This document shows, one piece after another, positions 5,425-14,490 of a stretch of 16,447 nt of DNA; positions within the stretch are counted from its first letter, which is position 1; each line of letters opens with the position of its first letter. The translations under genes were made by a program, and so were the position numbers. The stretch comes from Deltaproteobacteria bacterium (GTDB taxonomy: Bacteria > Desulfobacterota > GWC2-55-46). The stretch covers positions 1 to 16,447 of the forward strand of contig JAUSLB010000025.1 of the NCBI GenBank assembly GCA_030646655.1, in the 5' to 3' direction. Under the pieces are notes generated by a model that ran no database searches, was not told the origin of the DNA, and saw only the letters and a program-made list of their open reading frames with translations.

Positions 5425-8235
5425 ATGGCGCGTAGAAAACCAGACAGGCTGCCGGACATAGCCCCCTTCGAGATGCCGGAGGCGGGCGCCAAGGACGAGA
5501 TCATAATCGAGGGCTTAAGGCAGAATAATCTTAAAAACCTTTCCCTGAGGATACCCCACGACAGGATAACGGCGATTGTGGGCCCGAGCGGGTCAGGCAA
5601 ATCCTCGCTCGCGTTCGACACGCTCTTTGCCGAGGGCAGGTGGAGGTTCATTGAGTCGCTCTCCACTTACACCCGCCTGTTCCTTGAGCGGATGGACAGG
5701 CCTGACCTCGATTCGATCGCGAATATCCGCCCCGCCATAGCCGTTGAGCAGAAAAACCCTGTTCGCGGGAGCCGCTCGACCGTCGGCACCACTACGGAGC
5801 TGAATGATTATTTAAGGCTGCTTTTCGCGCGGGTCGGGAAATTATATTGCCCGAATTGTGAAAGCCCCGTAGCCTCCGGCGACCCTTCATCCGCTTCAGA
5901 AAGGCTCCTTACGCGCTACCCCGGAAAGCCCGTCCTGATAGGCTTCAATATCCCTGCTCAAAGCAAAAGCGTAAACGAGCTTTCAGGGGAGCTTTTAAAA
6001 AAAGGGTTTATACGGATAAAAGTTAAGGACAGGGTATATGACCTTACTTTAGAAAAGCCTGATGAGCTGACGGATGAGATAGGCGTTGTAGCCGACAGGC
6101 TATTTTTAAAAGATTCCGAGCGGGCCCGGCTTACGGATTCGCTTGAGACAGCCTTCAGGGAAGGAGGCGGCTTCGCATGGGCAGAGATCATAAACGAGGC
6201 GATGGAGGAGTTCACTGCCCGGCTCTTCTGTTTTAATTGCCAAACGAAGGTCGAGAGGCCCACCCCTATTTCTCTTTCCTTCAACCACCCTGTCGGCGCC
6301 TGCCCTGAGTGCAAGGGGTTCGGCAACCTCTTAAAGTATGACGAGGACAAGATAATACCCGATAAGGAACTCTCACTGAGAGAGGGGGCCATAGAGCCGT
6401 GGACAAAGCCCGCTTACAGGCGGTGGTATGAGGAGCTTGAGAAGTACGCCCCGAAATACAATATAGACCTCGATAAGCCGTTTGGCAAGCTCTCGCACGG
6501 GGACAGGAAGCCCGTATTCGAGGGCACGGAGGACTTCGAGGGCATAGACGGGTTTTTCGGCTACCTCGAGGGCAAAAAATACAAGCTCCACGTGAAGGTC
6601 TTTATCTCGAGGTACAAGGGGCAGGTCACCTGTCCTGAATGCGGAGGGAAAAGGCTGAAAAAGGCCGCGCTCGGAGTAAAGGTAGGCGGAGAGACTATCG
6701 CCGATGTGAGCAGGCTGACCATAAGGGACGCAAGGAGTTTCTTCAAGCGCCTCGGGCTCACCCCCTTTGAGAGGGAGGTGTCAAAGGAGGTCTTAAAGCA
6801 GATCTCGGTCAAGCTCGAGTTCCTTAACTCAACCGGTCTCGGATATATAACTCTCGACAGGCTGACAAAGACCTTATCGGGCGGCGAGGCCCAGAGGGTG
6901 ACTATCGCCACGCAGCTCGCGTCATCCCTGTGCGGGGTGCTCTATATACTCGACGAGCCTTCGATCGGGATGCACCCGGTTGACATAGAGATGCTTACGG
7001 AGCAGGTAAAAAAGCTATCCTCTATGGGCAATACGGTCGTTATAGTGGAGCACGACCCTTCCGTGATCAAGGCCTCAGACTACATAATAGAGCTCGGCCC
7101 GGGCTCGGGCGACAGAGGAGGCAGGCTCGTCTATTCAGGGGATAAGGACGGCTTTTTAACGGGCGCCAGGACGCTCACCTCCGATTACTTAACCGGCAGG
7201 CAGGTCATACATACGCCCCGCTGGAGGAGGAAGGGGAGCGGGAGGTCTCTCACTCTTAAGGGCGCCACAGGCAATAACCTTAAAGAAATAGACTTAAAGG
7301 TACCGCTTAAGACCTTTGTATGCGTTACAGGGGTCTCCGGCTCAGGCAAGAGCACTCTCGTGGTCGATACCTTATACAGCGTTTTGGCCGCCCACTTCGG
7401 CATTAAGTTCGACAAGGCCCTGCCTTATAAATCGATCGAGGGGCTTGCCTACATAAACGGGGTTAAACTGATTGACCAGAGCCCTATAGGGAGGACGCCG
7501 AGGAGCAACCCGCTGACCTATATAGGCGGGTTCGATGAGATCCGCCGCCTCTACTCATCTATCCCGGCGGCAAGGGCCTCGGCGCTTACCCCCGGCCATT
7601 TCTCGTTCAATGTGCCGGGCGGCAGGTGCCCGGTATGCAAGGGAGAGGGGGTCGAAAAGCTCGAGATGTACTTCCTCCCGGACGTCTATATAAAGTGCGC
7701 GGCATGCTCAGGCAAGCGCTATACCCGGAAGGTGCTCGATGTGAAATACAGGGGCAAAAGCATATATGACGTCCTTGAGATGACCTTCGAGGAGGCGCTC
7801 CAGTACTTCCCCCATGGACACGACCTCCAGAAGAGGTTCGCAATCCTGAAGGAAGTGGGCCTCGGCTACCTGAAACTGGGCCAGTCCGCCACCACCCTCT
7901 CAGGCGGCGAGGCGCAGAGGCTGAAGATAGCCCGGGAGCTTGCGGCAGACACGTCCGGTGATATACTCTATATACTCGATGAGCCGACGACCGGGCTCCA
8001 TATGGACGACACCAAAAAGCTCCTCTCCGTGCTCGGCAGGCTCGTCGACTCCGGCAATACGGTCCTTTTGATAGAGCATAACCTCGACTGCATAAAGTCA
8101 GCAGACCATGTCATAGACCTCGGCCCCGAGGGCGGCGACAAGGGCGGCACGGTCGTAGCCTCCGGCACGCCCGAGCATGTCGCCCGGTCGAGACAGAGCC
8201 GCACCGGAAAATACCTAAAGGAACTCCTTTCATAG
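5425..8235 (+). CDS. uvrA: UvrA-type excinuclease ABC subunit A (divergent class)
   Basis: The protein has 936 aa, normal UvrA length. UvrA is the damage-recognising ATPase of nucleotide excision repair and loads UvrB. Both ABC modules are complete: Walker A GPSGSGKS (53-60) and GVSGSGKS (636-643), signatures LSGGEAQR (484-491 and 825-832), and Walker B LDEPS and LDEPT. Zinc-type pairs are present at C142/C145, C269/C272 with C293/C296, C403/C406, and C735/C738 with C758/C761 (CX2C-X19-CX2C as in the main UvrA zinc finger). A segment of about 120 residues between the first CxxC and residue 269 corresponds to the UvrB-binding region. Motif wording differs from the standard enzyme (VGPSGSGKS, EQKNPVRGSRSTVGT, IGMHPVD instead of IGLHQRD), so it may be a second UvrA-class paralogue. 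ATG 5425 is preferred over GTG 5395 because gggatt lies upstream of the former and nothing SD-like precedes the latter. Confidence 0.92.
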   Translation: MARRKPDRLPDIAPFEMPEAGAKDEIIIEGLRQNNLKNLSLRIPHDRITAIVGPSGSGKSSLAFDTLFAEGRWRFIESLSTYTRLFLERMDRPDLDSIANIRPAIAVEQKNPVRGSRSTVGTTTELNDYLRLLFARVGKLYCPNCESPVASGDPSSASERLLTRYPGKPVLIGFNIPAQSKSVNELSGELLKKGFIRIKVKDRVYDLTLEKPDELTDEIGVVADRLFLKDSERARLTDSLETAFREGGGFAWAEIINEAMEEFTARLFCFNCQTKVERPTPISLSFNHPVGACPECKGFGNLLKYDEDKIIPDKELSLREGAIEPWTKPAYRRWYEELEKYAPKYNIDLDKPFGKLSHGDRKPVFEGTEDFEGIDGFFGYLEGKKYKLHVKVFISRYKGQVTCPECGGKRLKKAALGVKVGGETIADVSRLTIRDARSFFKRLGLTPFEREVSKEVLKQISVKLEFLNSTGLGYITLDRLTKTLSGGEAQRVTIATQLASSLCGVLYILDEPSIGMHPVDIEMLTEQVKKLSSMGNTVVIVEHDPSVIKASDYIIELGPGSGDRGGRLVYSGDKDGFLTGARTLTSDYLTGRQVIHTPRWRRKGSGRSLTLKGATGNNLKEIDLKVPLKTFVCVTGVSGSGKSTLVVDTLYSVLAAHFGIKFDKALPYKSIEGLAYINGVKLIDQSPIGRTPRSNPLTYIGGFDEIRRLYSSIPAARASALTPGHFSFNVPGGRCPVCKGEGVEKLEMYFLPDVYIKCAACSGKRYTRKVLDVKYRGKSIYDVLEMTFEEALQYFPHGHDLQKRFAILKEVGLGYLKLGQSATTLSGGEAQRLKIARELAADTSGDILYILDEPTTGLHMDDTKKLLSVLGRLVDSGNTVLLIEHNLDCIKSADHVIDLGPEGGDKGGTVVASGTPEHVARSRQSRTGKYLKELLS

Positions 8236-8448
8236 CCGATATATATATAAGGTGCCGTAATTACTGCTCTTTTTAACTTTATATGAGCGCACAGGCATGG
8301 CAACAGGGGCAAGTGCCTTTGCTCACATACATCCCGGACCTCAGAGGCTATAATGTGCTCGTAAAAAGGCGCATATATAGGCCCTAAAAAATCCATAAAA
8401 AGGCCTCAAAAACGGGCCTGAGGAGGTCGAGAGCAGGGGGCTTTTTCC
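8236..8448. other. Intergenic gap between uvrA and the radical SAM gene
   Basis: No gene is supported here. Modest inverted repeats occur, for example 8402-8406 with 8424-8428 (cctca and tgagg are also paired nearby), but none has a good U tract in a standard terminator layout. A 34-codon ORF (8283-8387) has no ribosome binding site. Confidence 0.4.
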
Positions 8449-8477
8449 TTGACATGACTGTTGCCGGCAGGTAATAT
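8449..8477 (+). promoter_or_regulatory. Sigma70-type promoter of the radical SAM-mltD unit
   Basis: A perfect TTGACA (8449-8454), a 17-base spacer and TAATAT (8472-8477) form a near-consensus promoter. The predicted start of transcription is near 8484. This excludes the GTG at 8478 as translation start and supports the ATG at 8508. Confidence 0.85.
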
Positions 8478-8507
8478 GTGGGGCATCTCAGTATAAAAGG
8501 ACGGATA

Positions 8508-9998
8508 ATGAAAAAGATAATCTTCATTGAGCCCAACCCGCCGGATTTCCATATCTTCACAAGGATGCCCCTACCGAGGCTCGGGACCCTGCTCTTAGGC
8601 ACGACACTCAGGCAGAACGGATACGAAGTGAAAAGCTATGTCGAATCGGTAGGAGAGCTCGATTTAAAGGACGTCTTAACCGCGGACGCCGTGGGCATCT
8701 CTACCATAACCTCCACATCAAAGCGCTCCTATGAGATAGCCAAGCTCATAAGGTCGGCGGGAATACCTGTCTTCATGGGCGGGCCCCATGTGACATTTAT
8801 GCCCGATGAGGCCCTGGAGTCCTGCGATTATGTGCTTAGGGGCGAGGCGGACGACCATATAGTCGAATTCGTGAAGGCATTGGAAAAGGGAGACGGGTTC
8901 GACTCCATCCCCGGCCTTTCCTACAGAAAAGACGGCAGGGTCTTTCACAACAAGGACGTCACCTTCTGCAAAGACGTCGATAAGATCCCCTGCCCTGACT
9001 TTTCATTGGTAAAGGGCCTTGAGGAACACGGGTATAAGAAGCTCCCTATTATCCCGATAATGACCTCAAGGGGCTGCCCCTATGACTGCAGCTTCTGCTC
9101 GGTCACAGGCATGTTCGGCCAGAAATACAGGTTCAGGAGCAAGGAACGGGTATTGGAGGAGCTTGAGAACGTAAGGGCAAACGGCAGGAACTGGGTCTTT
9201 TTTTACGACGACAACTTCTGCGCTCATAAGAAGAGGACAAAGGAGCTCCTGTCTACCATGATAGAGAAGAAGCTCGCCCCCTCATGGACGGCGCAGGTTA
9301 GGGTCGAGATAGCCAACGACCCGGAATTGCTTGACCTCATGAAGAAGTCGAACTGCCATACTGTATATATCGGTCTTGAGTCCGTAAACCCGCTGACGCT
9401 TAAGGCATACAACAAGAAGCAGTCCGTCGAGGACATCACCAACTGCATAAAGGCCCTCCATAAAAAGGGCATAAGGATACACGGCATGTTCGTGTTCGGC
9501 TCTGATCAGGACACGACCGACACCATAGAGGAAACCGTAAGGTTCGCGAAGAAGAACGACCTCGACTCAGTCCAGTTCCTCATACTTACGCCTCTGCCAG
9601 GCACCAAGTGCTACCGCGACCTCGATAAGGAGGGCAGGATAATAACAAAGGACTGGTCGCTCTATGACGCCCACCACGTGGTTTACGAGCCCAAGCTCAT
9701 GAGCTACTATGATCTCCAGTCAGAGACCATGAGGGCGACAAAGGAGTTCTACTCCATCCCCCAGATAGTAAGGAGGGCGGTAAAATTCGACCTCTTCAAT
9801 GTGTCTATCAAGACATACGGCCACAACTTAACGAAGAAGTGGATAAAGAAGAACCAGTACTTCCTCGAATACACAAAGGCCTTAACGAGCGCAGGAAAGA
9901 CGATCGAGCTCGCGGCAAAAAAGACCGCCGAGGATGTAAAAGAGAAGTTCAAACAGCTGGAGCTTTCAGGCTACATAGCCCAGCCCAAGATCCAGTAA
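8508..9998 (+). CDS. Radical SAM protein with N-terminal B12-binding-type domain
   Basis: The protein has 496 aa. Residues 1-125 look like a cobalamin-binding domain (PRLGTLLLGTTLRQNGYEV, AVGISTITST, PVFMGGPHVTFMPDEAL) as in BchE- and HpnJ-type enzymes. The radical SAM core follows with the [4Fe-4S]/AdoMet motif C190-X3-C194-X2-C197 in SRGCPYDCSFCSV, then VFFYDDNFCA and IGLESVNPLTLKAYNKKQ typical of the Elp3/MiaB-like barrel. About 120 C-terminal residues, rich in Lys, are less conserved. Such proteins do methylations or other radical rearrangements on lipids, cofactors or natural products; the substrate cannot be told here. The start at 8508 is chosen for the SD agga (8498-8501) and the promoter just upstream. 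mltD follows after 27 bases, so they are probably co-transcribed. Confidence 0.88.
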   Translation: MKKIIFIEPNPPDFHIFTRMPLPRLGTLLLGTTLRQNGYEVKSYVESVGELDLKDVLTADAVGISTITSTSKRSYEIAKLIRSAGIPVFMGGPHVTFMPDEALESCDYVLRGEADDHIVEFVKALEKGDGFDSIPGLSYRKDGRVFHNKDVTFCKDVDKIPCPDFSLVKGLEEHGYKKLPIIPIMTSRGCPYDCSFCSVTGMFGQKYRFRSKERVLEELENVRANGRNWVFFYDDNFCAHKKRTKELLSTMIEKKLAPSWTAQVRVEIANDPELLDLMKKSNCHTVYIGLESVNPLTLKAYNKKQSVEDITNCIKALHKKGIRIHGMFVFGSDQDTTDTIEETVRFAKKNDLDSVQFLILTPLPGTKCYRDLDKEGRIITKDWSLYDAHHVVYEPKLMSYYDLQSETMRATKEFYSIPQIVRRAVKFDLFNVSIKTYGHNLTKKWIKKNQYFLEYTKALTSAGKTIELAAKKTAEDVKEKFKQLELSGYIAQPKIQ

Positions 9999-10025
9999 GA
10001 AAGCTCCACAAAAAGAGAGGACGAG

Positions 10026-11456
10026 ATGAAAAGGAAGATAACAGCGTTTTTATTCTGCCTGACCCTGACATTGTCGGGCTCAACAGCCTTAGCCTCTGCC
10101 GCAGTCTCTGAGGGCCCGGCTGCCCTTGCCCCGGTTTCGCAGGAAGAAATGCTGGCGGCTTCCTCTGTTCAGGACCAAAGAGACGCGATTGCGCCTTCCA
10201 TAAGCCTTCAGGAAGAGGCCGCGCCTCAAGACCTGGAGGCAACGGTAATAACGGATGAGGATTCCGGGGCGGCATACTCCCGCTCGTTTGACGACGGCGC
10301 CCTCGAAAATTCCTGCGGCTACGGCCCCGTGGGCCTCGGCCTTCAATCCAGCCTTGAGCCCTTCTGGGACAGCGAAATAAAGGCCTGCTGGACGGGGGCG
10401 TACGCTTTGGCCGAGGAGGAGGCGCTTGAGTCGACCTCGATCCCGGGCGTGCCCATAGTGGTCAATAAGAACGTCGAGTCCTTCATAAGATACTTCCAGA
10501 CAGGGGGGAGGAAGCACTTCGAGAGGTGGTGGGACAGAAGCCAGAACTACATGACCATGCTGAAATCCATACTTCGCGAGAACGGCCTGCCCGAGGACCT
10601 CTCCTACATAGCGTTCATAGAAAGCGGCATCAACCCCACGGCCCGCTCGAGGGCGAACGCGGTAGGCATGTGGCAGTTCATAAGGGGCACGGCCCTAATG
10701 TACGGCCTGAGGGTTGACTGGTGGATAGACGAGAGGATGGACCCCGAGAAGGCGACCTACGCCGCGGCAAAATACTTCAAAAACCTCTATGACCAGTTCG
10801 GGAGCTGGTATCTCGCCGCCGCCGGCTATAACGCGGGCGAGGGCAAGGTCATGAGGGCCGTAAAGAAGCACAATAGCGGCGACTTCTGGGTCCTCGCGAA
10901 TAAGAGAAAACCCTTCAGGAGGGAGACGAAGGATTATGTCCCCAAATACCTCGCCGCCCTTTTAATATCAAAAGACCCGACGAACTACGGCTTTGAGAAG
11001 ATCGAGTACGCTGACGGCATGCCTTACGAGAAGGTGAAGATCTCTCAGGCTACCGATTTGAGGGTGATAGCGGAGGCCGCCGGCACGACCGTCGAGGAGA
11101 TAAAGAGGCTTAACCCTGAGTTGCTGCGCTGGTTCACTCCTCCCAATTACCCGGGCTATGAGGTAAAGATACCCTCAGGGACATCCCGGCAGTTCGTTGA
11201 GAACATGAGCAATATCCCCCCTGCCAAGAGGATAGCCTTCCTCAAGCATAAGGTAAGGAAGGGCGAGACGGTCGCGAAGATAGCCAAGAGGTACGGAACC
11301 TCCGTAAGCCCGATAATGTATCTCAATAACTTAAAGAGCGCTAAATACATAAGGCCCGGCACGATACTGATGGTCCCCGTCAGGGCGGATAATATAGCCG
11401 GGAGAAAAGGCGGCTACATAGCCGAGGTCCACACGCACATGGAGCTGCAGAGCTAA
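10026..11456 (+). CDS. mltD: Membrane-bound lytic transglycosylase MltD-like, with LysM
   Basis: This 476-aa exported murein hydrolase cleaves the MurNAc-GlcNAc bond to give 1,6-anhydro ends during wall remodelling. Residues 1-25 form a signal peptide (MKRK, hydrophobic core, ALASA); there is no lipobox, unlike E. coli MltD. Residues 26-145 are acidic, Ala/Glu-rich and probably disordered, with two Cys (97 and 121). The SLT domain (about 175-285) carries the catalytic Glu199 in YIAFIESGINPTA, then NAVGMWQFIRGTA and AAAGYNAGEGKV. A degenerate LysM-like segment (about 335-385) precedes a clear LysM (about 407-452, HKVRKGETVAKIAKRYGTS) for peptidoglycan binding. The SD gagagga lies before the ATG. 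The gene lies 27 bases after the radical SAM gene and is closed by the terminator at 11477-11511. Confidence 0.9.
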   Translation: MKRKITAFLFCLTLTLSGSTALASAAVSEGPAALAPVSQEEMLAASSVQDQRDAIAPSISLQEEAAPQDLEATVITDEDSGAAYSRSFDDGALENSCGYGPVGLGLQSSLEPFWDSEIKACWTGAYALAEEEALESTSIPGVPIVVNKNVESFIRYFQTGGRKHFERWWDRSQNYMTMLKSILRENGLPEDLSYIAFIESGINPTARSRANAVGMWQFIRGTALMYGLRVDWWIDERMDPEKATYAAAKYFKNLYDQFGSWYLAAAGYNAGEGKVMRAVKKHNSGDFWVLANKRKPFRRETKDYVPKYLAALLISKDPTNYGFEKIEYADGMPYEKVKISQATDLRVIAEAAGTTVEEIKRLNPELLRWFTPPNYPGYEVKIPSGTSRQFVENMSNIPPAKRIAFLKHKVRKGETVAKIAKRYGTSVSPIMYLNNLKSAKYIRPGTILMVPVRADNIAGRKGGYIAEVHTHMELQS

Positions 11457-11476
11457 AGAAAAAATATAAATCTATT

Positions 11477-11511
11477 AAGGCGGCCCCATCCATAGGGGGG
11501 CCGCCTTTTTT
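11477..11511 (+). terminator. Intrinsic terminator after mltD
   Basis: An 11-bp perfect stem (11477-11487 with 11497-11507) has a 9-base loop, and the T run continues to 11511. It begins 21 bases after the mltD stop. The GGCGGCCCC-ATCCATAG-GGGG-like core repeats the terminator found after groEL on the other strand. Confidence 0.92.
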
Positions 11512-11864
11512 ATTTCAAGCAGTTCGGGATGCCTTGCTGTGTATTCTGTTTTTTTAAAAATCCGGGCATAGGGCGTAGCGGTCATCAGATGTGGGTGTCG
11601 GGGGGTGGACTGCGCACGGCACAATCTCAAATCGTGCGCTTTTAGAAAACGGCTCTTTCTGCTAATCTCATCCCCATTTACTTATCTGCCTTATAGTGAT
11701 AATCTTTATAATTCAATTACCCCGCCATAAATGGCGGGGATTGTCGGCAAGATAATTGCCTTTTTATATTGCTCGGCTCTGACCCGCCCTTAAAAGGGCG
11801 GGGTTCCGCCGAGCACCCGATTAAACCCCTTAATTTAATGCAATTTAAAGACGGAGCGACTTAT
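11512..11864. other. Hairpin-rich intergenic leader region upstream of moeA
   Basis: No gene is supported. Inverted repeats include 11612-11618 with 11633-11639 (7 bp), 11720-11726 with 11733-11739 (ccccgcc/ggcgggg, 7 bp, 6-base loop), and 11746-11750 with 11756-11760 followed by five T (terminator-like). There is also a nested structure: outer stem 11771-11777 with 11808-11814 enclosing 11783-11790 with 11795-11802. A TATAAT at 11707-11712 lacks a good -35. This could be a structured moeA leader, an attenuator, or another intergenic palindrome array. A molybdenum-cofactor (Moco) riboswitch is conceivable by position, but I cannot match its consensus by eye. Confidence 0.55.
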
Positions 11865-13103
11865 ATGATCTCAGTAGAATCCGCGCTCGATACGATACTT
11901 AAAGAGATAAAGCCCCTCGGGCTTGAGAGCGTCGATATCATCACGGCGCTCGGAAGGACGATCGGCGAAGACATCAGCGCCCTGCGCCCGAACCCGCCGT
12001 GGGACAACTCTGCCATGGACGGCTACGCCCTCATAGACGCGGACGCAAAAGGGGCAACCGATGCAAACCCGGTTAAGCTGAAGGTAATATACGACCTGCC
12101 CGCGGGGCAGGTGCCTAAAGGGCCTGTTAAAAAGGGCGAGGCTGTACGCATAATGACAGGAGCGCCTGTCCCGGAAGGCGCGACCGCCGTAATAATGGTG
12201 GAGAAGACCTCTTCTGACGACGGCGTTGTCGCGATCCGCTCCGAGGTCAAGCCGGGCGAGAACATCAGGAAGAGCGGAGAGGACTTTAAGGCAGGAGAGG
12301 TGGTCATCAAAAAAGGCTCTCTCGTAAGGCCCGCCGAGGTAAGCATGCTCGCTACCGTCGGCGTCCCCTTCGTGCTCGTGCATAAAAGGCCCCGGGTCGC
12401 GGTCGTTTCCACGGGTGATGAGCTGTGCGAGATAAACGAGGTCCCCCCGAAAGGCAAGATCCTCAACTCTAACGGCTACGCCATTGCCGCGCTCGTTGCG
12501 GCCTCAGGGGCTGAAGCCATGCAGCTCGGTATTGCGAGGGACACGAAAGAGAGCCTCAGGGAGAAGCTAAAGGCCGCGATGGCCGCTGACTGCATCATCT
12601 CATCGGGCGGGGTCTCTGTAGGAGACTACGATTTCGTCAAAGACGTCTTAAAGGAGCTCGGCTCCGAGATGATATTCTGGAAGGTCGCTATGAAGCCGGG
12701 AAAGCCCCTTGCCTTCGGCATGATAGGGGGAAAACCCGCCTTCGGGTTGCCGGGCAACCCGATATCCTCGATGGTCGCCTTCGAGCAGTTCGTAAGGCCG
12801 GCGCTGCTTAAGATGTCGGGCAGAAAAAACATCTTTAGCTCCGCGTTCCGCGCAAGGCTCACAAAAGACCTGAAGGTAAAGCCGGGAAGGATGAACTTCA
12901 TAAGGGCTGAGCTTGCTTCCGGAGATTCCGGCTTTATCGTGACACCGCTTGATGGGCAGGGCTCCGGGGTCATATCGACGATGGTGCGCGCGAACTCTTT
13001 CATAATAGTGCCGCAAGACTCCTCGGGCTTTAAGAAAGACGACCTCGTCAAGGTCCAGCCCTTTGACCCCTCCATCCTCCTTAAGGATGAGCCGGGGTAT
13101 TGA
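11865..13103 (+). CDS. moeA: Molybdopterin molybdenumtransferase MoeA
   Basis: The protein has 412 aa, normal for MoeA, which inserts molybdate into adenylylated molybdopterin to give molybdenum cofactor. Motifs run in order: NPPWDNSAMDGYAL (43-56), GEAVRIMTGAPVPEGATAVI (about 90-110), STGDEL (182-187), KILNSNGYAIAALV, SSGGVSVGDYD (246-256), MKPGKPLAFG and PGNPISSM (296-303). The last segment (about 340-405) is the C-terminal beta-barrel domain IV. ATG 11865 is preferred because ggag (11853-11856) lies 8 bases upstream. The longer reading from TTG 11769 would start inside a strong hairpin, and ATG 11838 has no SD. MoeA implies that the host uses molybdo- or tungsto-enzymes. mtnA follows after 58 bases. 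Confidence 0.95.
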   Translation: MISVESALDTILKEIKPLGLESVDIITALGRTIGEDISALRPNPPWDNSAMDGYALIDADAKGATDANPVKLKVIYDLPAGQVPKGPVKKGEAVRIMTGAPVPEGATAVIMVEKTSSDDGVVAIRSEVKPGENIRKSGEDFKAGEVVIKKGSLVRPAEVSMLATVGVPFVLVHKRPRVAVVSTGDELCEINEVPPKGKILNSNGYAIAALVAASGAEAMQLGIARDTKESLREKLKAAMAADCIISSGGVSVGDYDFVKDVLKELGSEMIFWKVAMKPGKPLAFGMIGGKPAFGLPGNPISSMVAFEQFVRPALLKMSGRKNIFSSAFRARLTKDLKVKPGRMNFIRAELASGDSGFIVTPLDGQGSGVISTMVRANSFIIVPQDSSGFKKDDLVKVQPFDPSILLKDEPGY

Positions 13104-13161
13104 CATCCGTCATATAATCAAAGAGATTTAAGCGGTATAGTCCAATACGAGAGGGATATAA

Positions 13162-14202
13162 ATGTTCAAGACGGTTGAGTGGAAAAATTCGTCCGTAGTG
13201 ATGATAGACCAGAGGCTCCTCCCGGGCGCGGAGGTCTACAGGAAGTACACAGACTATAAGGGCGTAGCCCGGGCGATAAAGGACATGGTCGTAAGGGGCG
13301 CCCCGGCGATAGGCGTGGCCGCCGCGATGGGGGTCGCGCTCGGCGCATCGAAGATAAAGGCAAAGGACTTTAAGGCCTTTAAAAAAGAGTTCGCTAAGGT
13401 CGCCGGCCTCCTTGCCTCGACGAGGCCTACGGCGGTCAACCTCTTCTGGGCGATAGAGAGGATGAGCAGGGTCGCGGCGGAGAATAAAGGGCTCCCAATC
13501 CCGGAATTAAAGAAGAGGCTCGTAGAGGAGGCAAAGGAGATACACAGGGACGATATCGAGATAAACAGGCGGATCGGAAGGCACGGCGGCAGGCTCCTTA
13601 AAAGCCCTTCGACTGTATTGACCCACTGCAACGCCGGGGCGCTCGCCACGGCAGGCTACGGCACGGCGTTAGGCGTAATAAGGGGGGCGATAGAGGCAGG
13701 GAAAAAAATAAAGGTATTCGCCGATGAGACGAGGCCCTTCCTTCAGGGCTCGCGCCTGACGGCTTGGGAGCTTAAAAAGGACAAGATAGACGTCACGCTC
13801 ATCACCGACAGTATGGCTGGCTACATGATGAAGAAGGGGCTCATAGACGCGGTCGTGGTCGGGGCGGACAGGATAGCGGCCAACGGAGATGTGGCGAACA
13901 AGATCGGGACTTATTCAGTAGCGCTTTTGGCGAGGGAGCATAAGATCCCCTTCTATGTGGCGGCGCCGCTCTCCACGATAGATTTGAAGATTAAGCACGG
14001 CGATAATATCCCGATAGAAGAGAGGGATTCATCTGAGGTCACTCACATCAGGGGAAAAAGGATAGCGCCTCAAGGCGTAAAGGTGAGGAACCCCGCCTTC
14101 GACGTTACCCCGAACCCCCTTGTGACCGCGATCATAACGGAGAGGGGCGTCGTAAGGCGCCCGTATATAAAGGGCCTAAAGGGGCTTTTCAGGAAAGGAT
14201 AA
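13162..14202 (+). CDS. mtnA: Methylthioribose-1-phosphate isomerase MtnA
   Basis: The protein has 346 aa, normal length, and is an eIF2B-like aldose-ketose isomerase. It converts 5-methylthioribose 1-phosphate to methylthioribulose 1-phosphate in methionine salvage. Key places are [15 protein letters not shown] (43-57), [11 protein letters not shown] (88-98), [15 protein letters not shown] (153-167) with catalytic Cys156, [18 protein letters not shown] (187-204), and [20 protein letters not shown] with catalytic Asp236. The SD gaggg lies before the ATG at 13162. No other methionine-salvage genes are beside it, so the pathway is either encoded elsewhere or is one of the short MTA shunts. A small membrane protein gene starts 6 bases after its stop, indicating co-transcription. 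Confidence 0.95.
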   Translation: MFKTVEWKNSSVVMIDQRLLPGAEVYRKYTDYKGVARAIKDMVVRGAPAIGVAAAMGVALGASKIKAKDFKAFKKEFAKVAGLLASTRPTAVNLFWAIERMSRVAAENKGLPIPELKKRLVEEAKEIHRDDIEINRRIGRHGGRLLKSPSTVLTHCNAGALATAGYGTALGVIRGAIEAGKKIKVFADETRPFLQGSRLTAWELKKDKIDVTLITDSMAGYMMKKGLIDAVVVGADRIAANGDVANKIGTYSVALLAREHKIPFYVAAPLSTIDLKIKHGDNIPIEERDSSEVTHIRGKRIAPQGVKVRNPAFDVTPNPLVTAIITERGVVRRPYIKGLKGLFRKG

Positions 14203-14208
14203 TCCTTA

Positions 14209-14472
14209 ATGCAGCTTACGAGCTTTTTGATACTCATCGGCATACTCATAGCAATGGTCCTCCTCTACAGGTTCGCGGACAGGTGGATAAAAAAGATGGA
14301 CCCAGCGACCGTAAAGAAGGCCAACCGGGCGGGCTTTATCGTGGGAGTGGCGGGCGGCGCGGGCTGGTATCTCCTCCATTATTCCGCCTTCATGCTCATT
14401 ACCATAATCGGGGTGATAATATACTTCCTCTTCTACGGCTACGACAGGACGGAGGGAGACAAAGAGAGCTAA
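14209..14472 (+). CDS. Small membrane protein, 87 aa, unknown function
   Basis: Two hydrophobic segments are seen at about residues 4-20 (TSFLILIGILIAMVLLY) and 43-80 (with the stretch FMLITIIGVIIYFLFYGY). They are separated by a basic, Lys-rich loop (RWIKKMDPATVKKANRAG). The protein ends in a charged tail. No catalytic motif is visible and I do not recognise the family. The gene starts 6 bases after mtnA; its SD-like aggaaagga is formed by the end of mtnA. It is therefore probably translated from the mtnA transcript. Confidence 0.75.
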   Translation: MQLTSFLILIGILIAMVLLYRFADRWIKKMDPATVKKANRAGFIVGVAGGAGWYLLHYSAFMLITIIGVIIYFLFYGYDRTEGDKES

Positions 14473-14490
14473 AAAAAGAGCCGCGCCTCC

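Noticed and set aside
8283..8387. 34-codon ORF between uvrA and the radical SAM gene
   Set aside because: It has no ribosome binding site and no recognisable content.
8478..8507. GTG start for the radical SAM gene at 8478
   Set aside because: It directly follows the -10 box (8472-8477), so it would lie before the transcript start; ATG 8508 has an SD.
11769..11864. TTG start giving a 444-aa MoeA
   Set aside because: The added 32 residues come from a strong nested hairpin, do not fit the family and have no SD.
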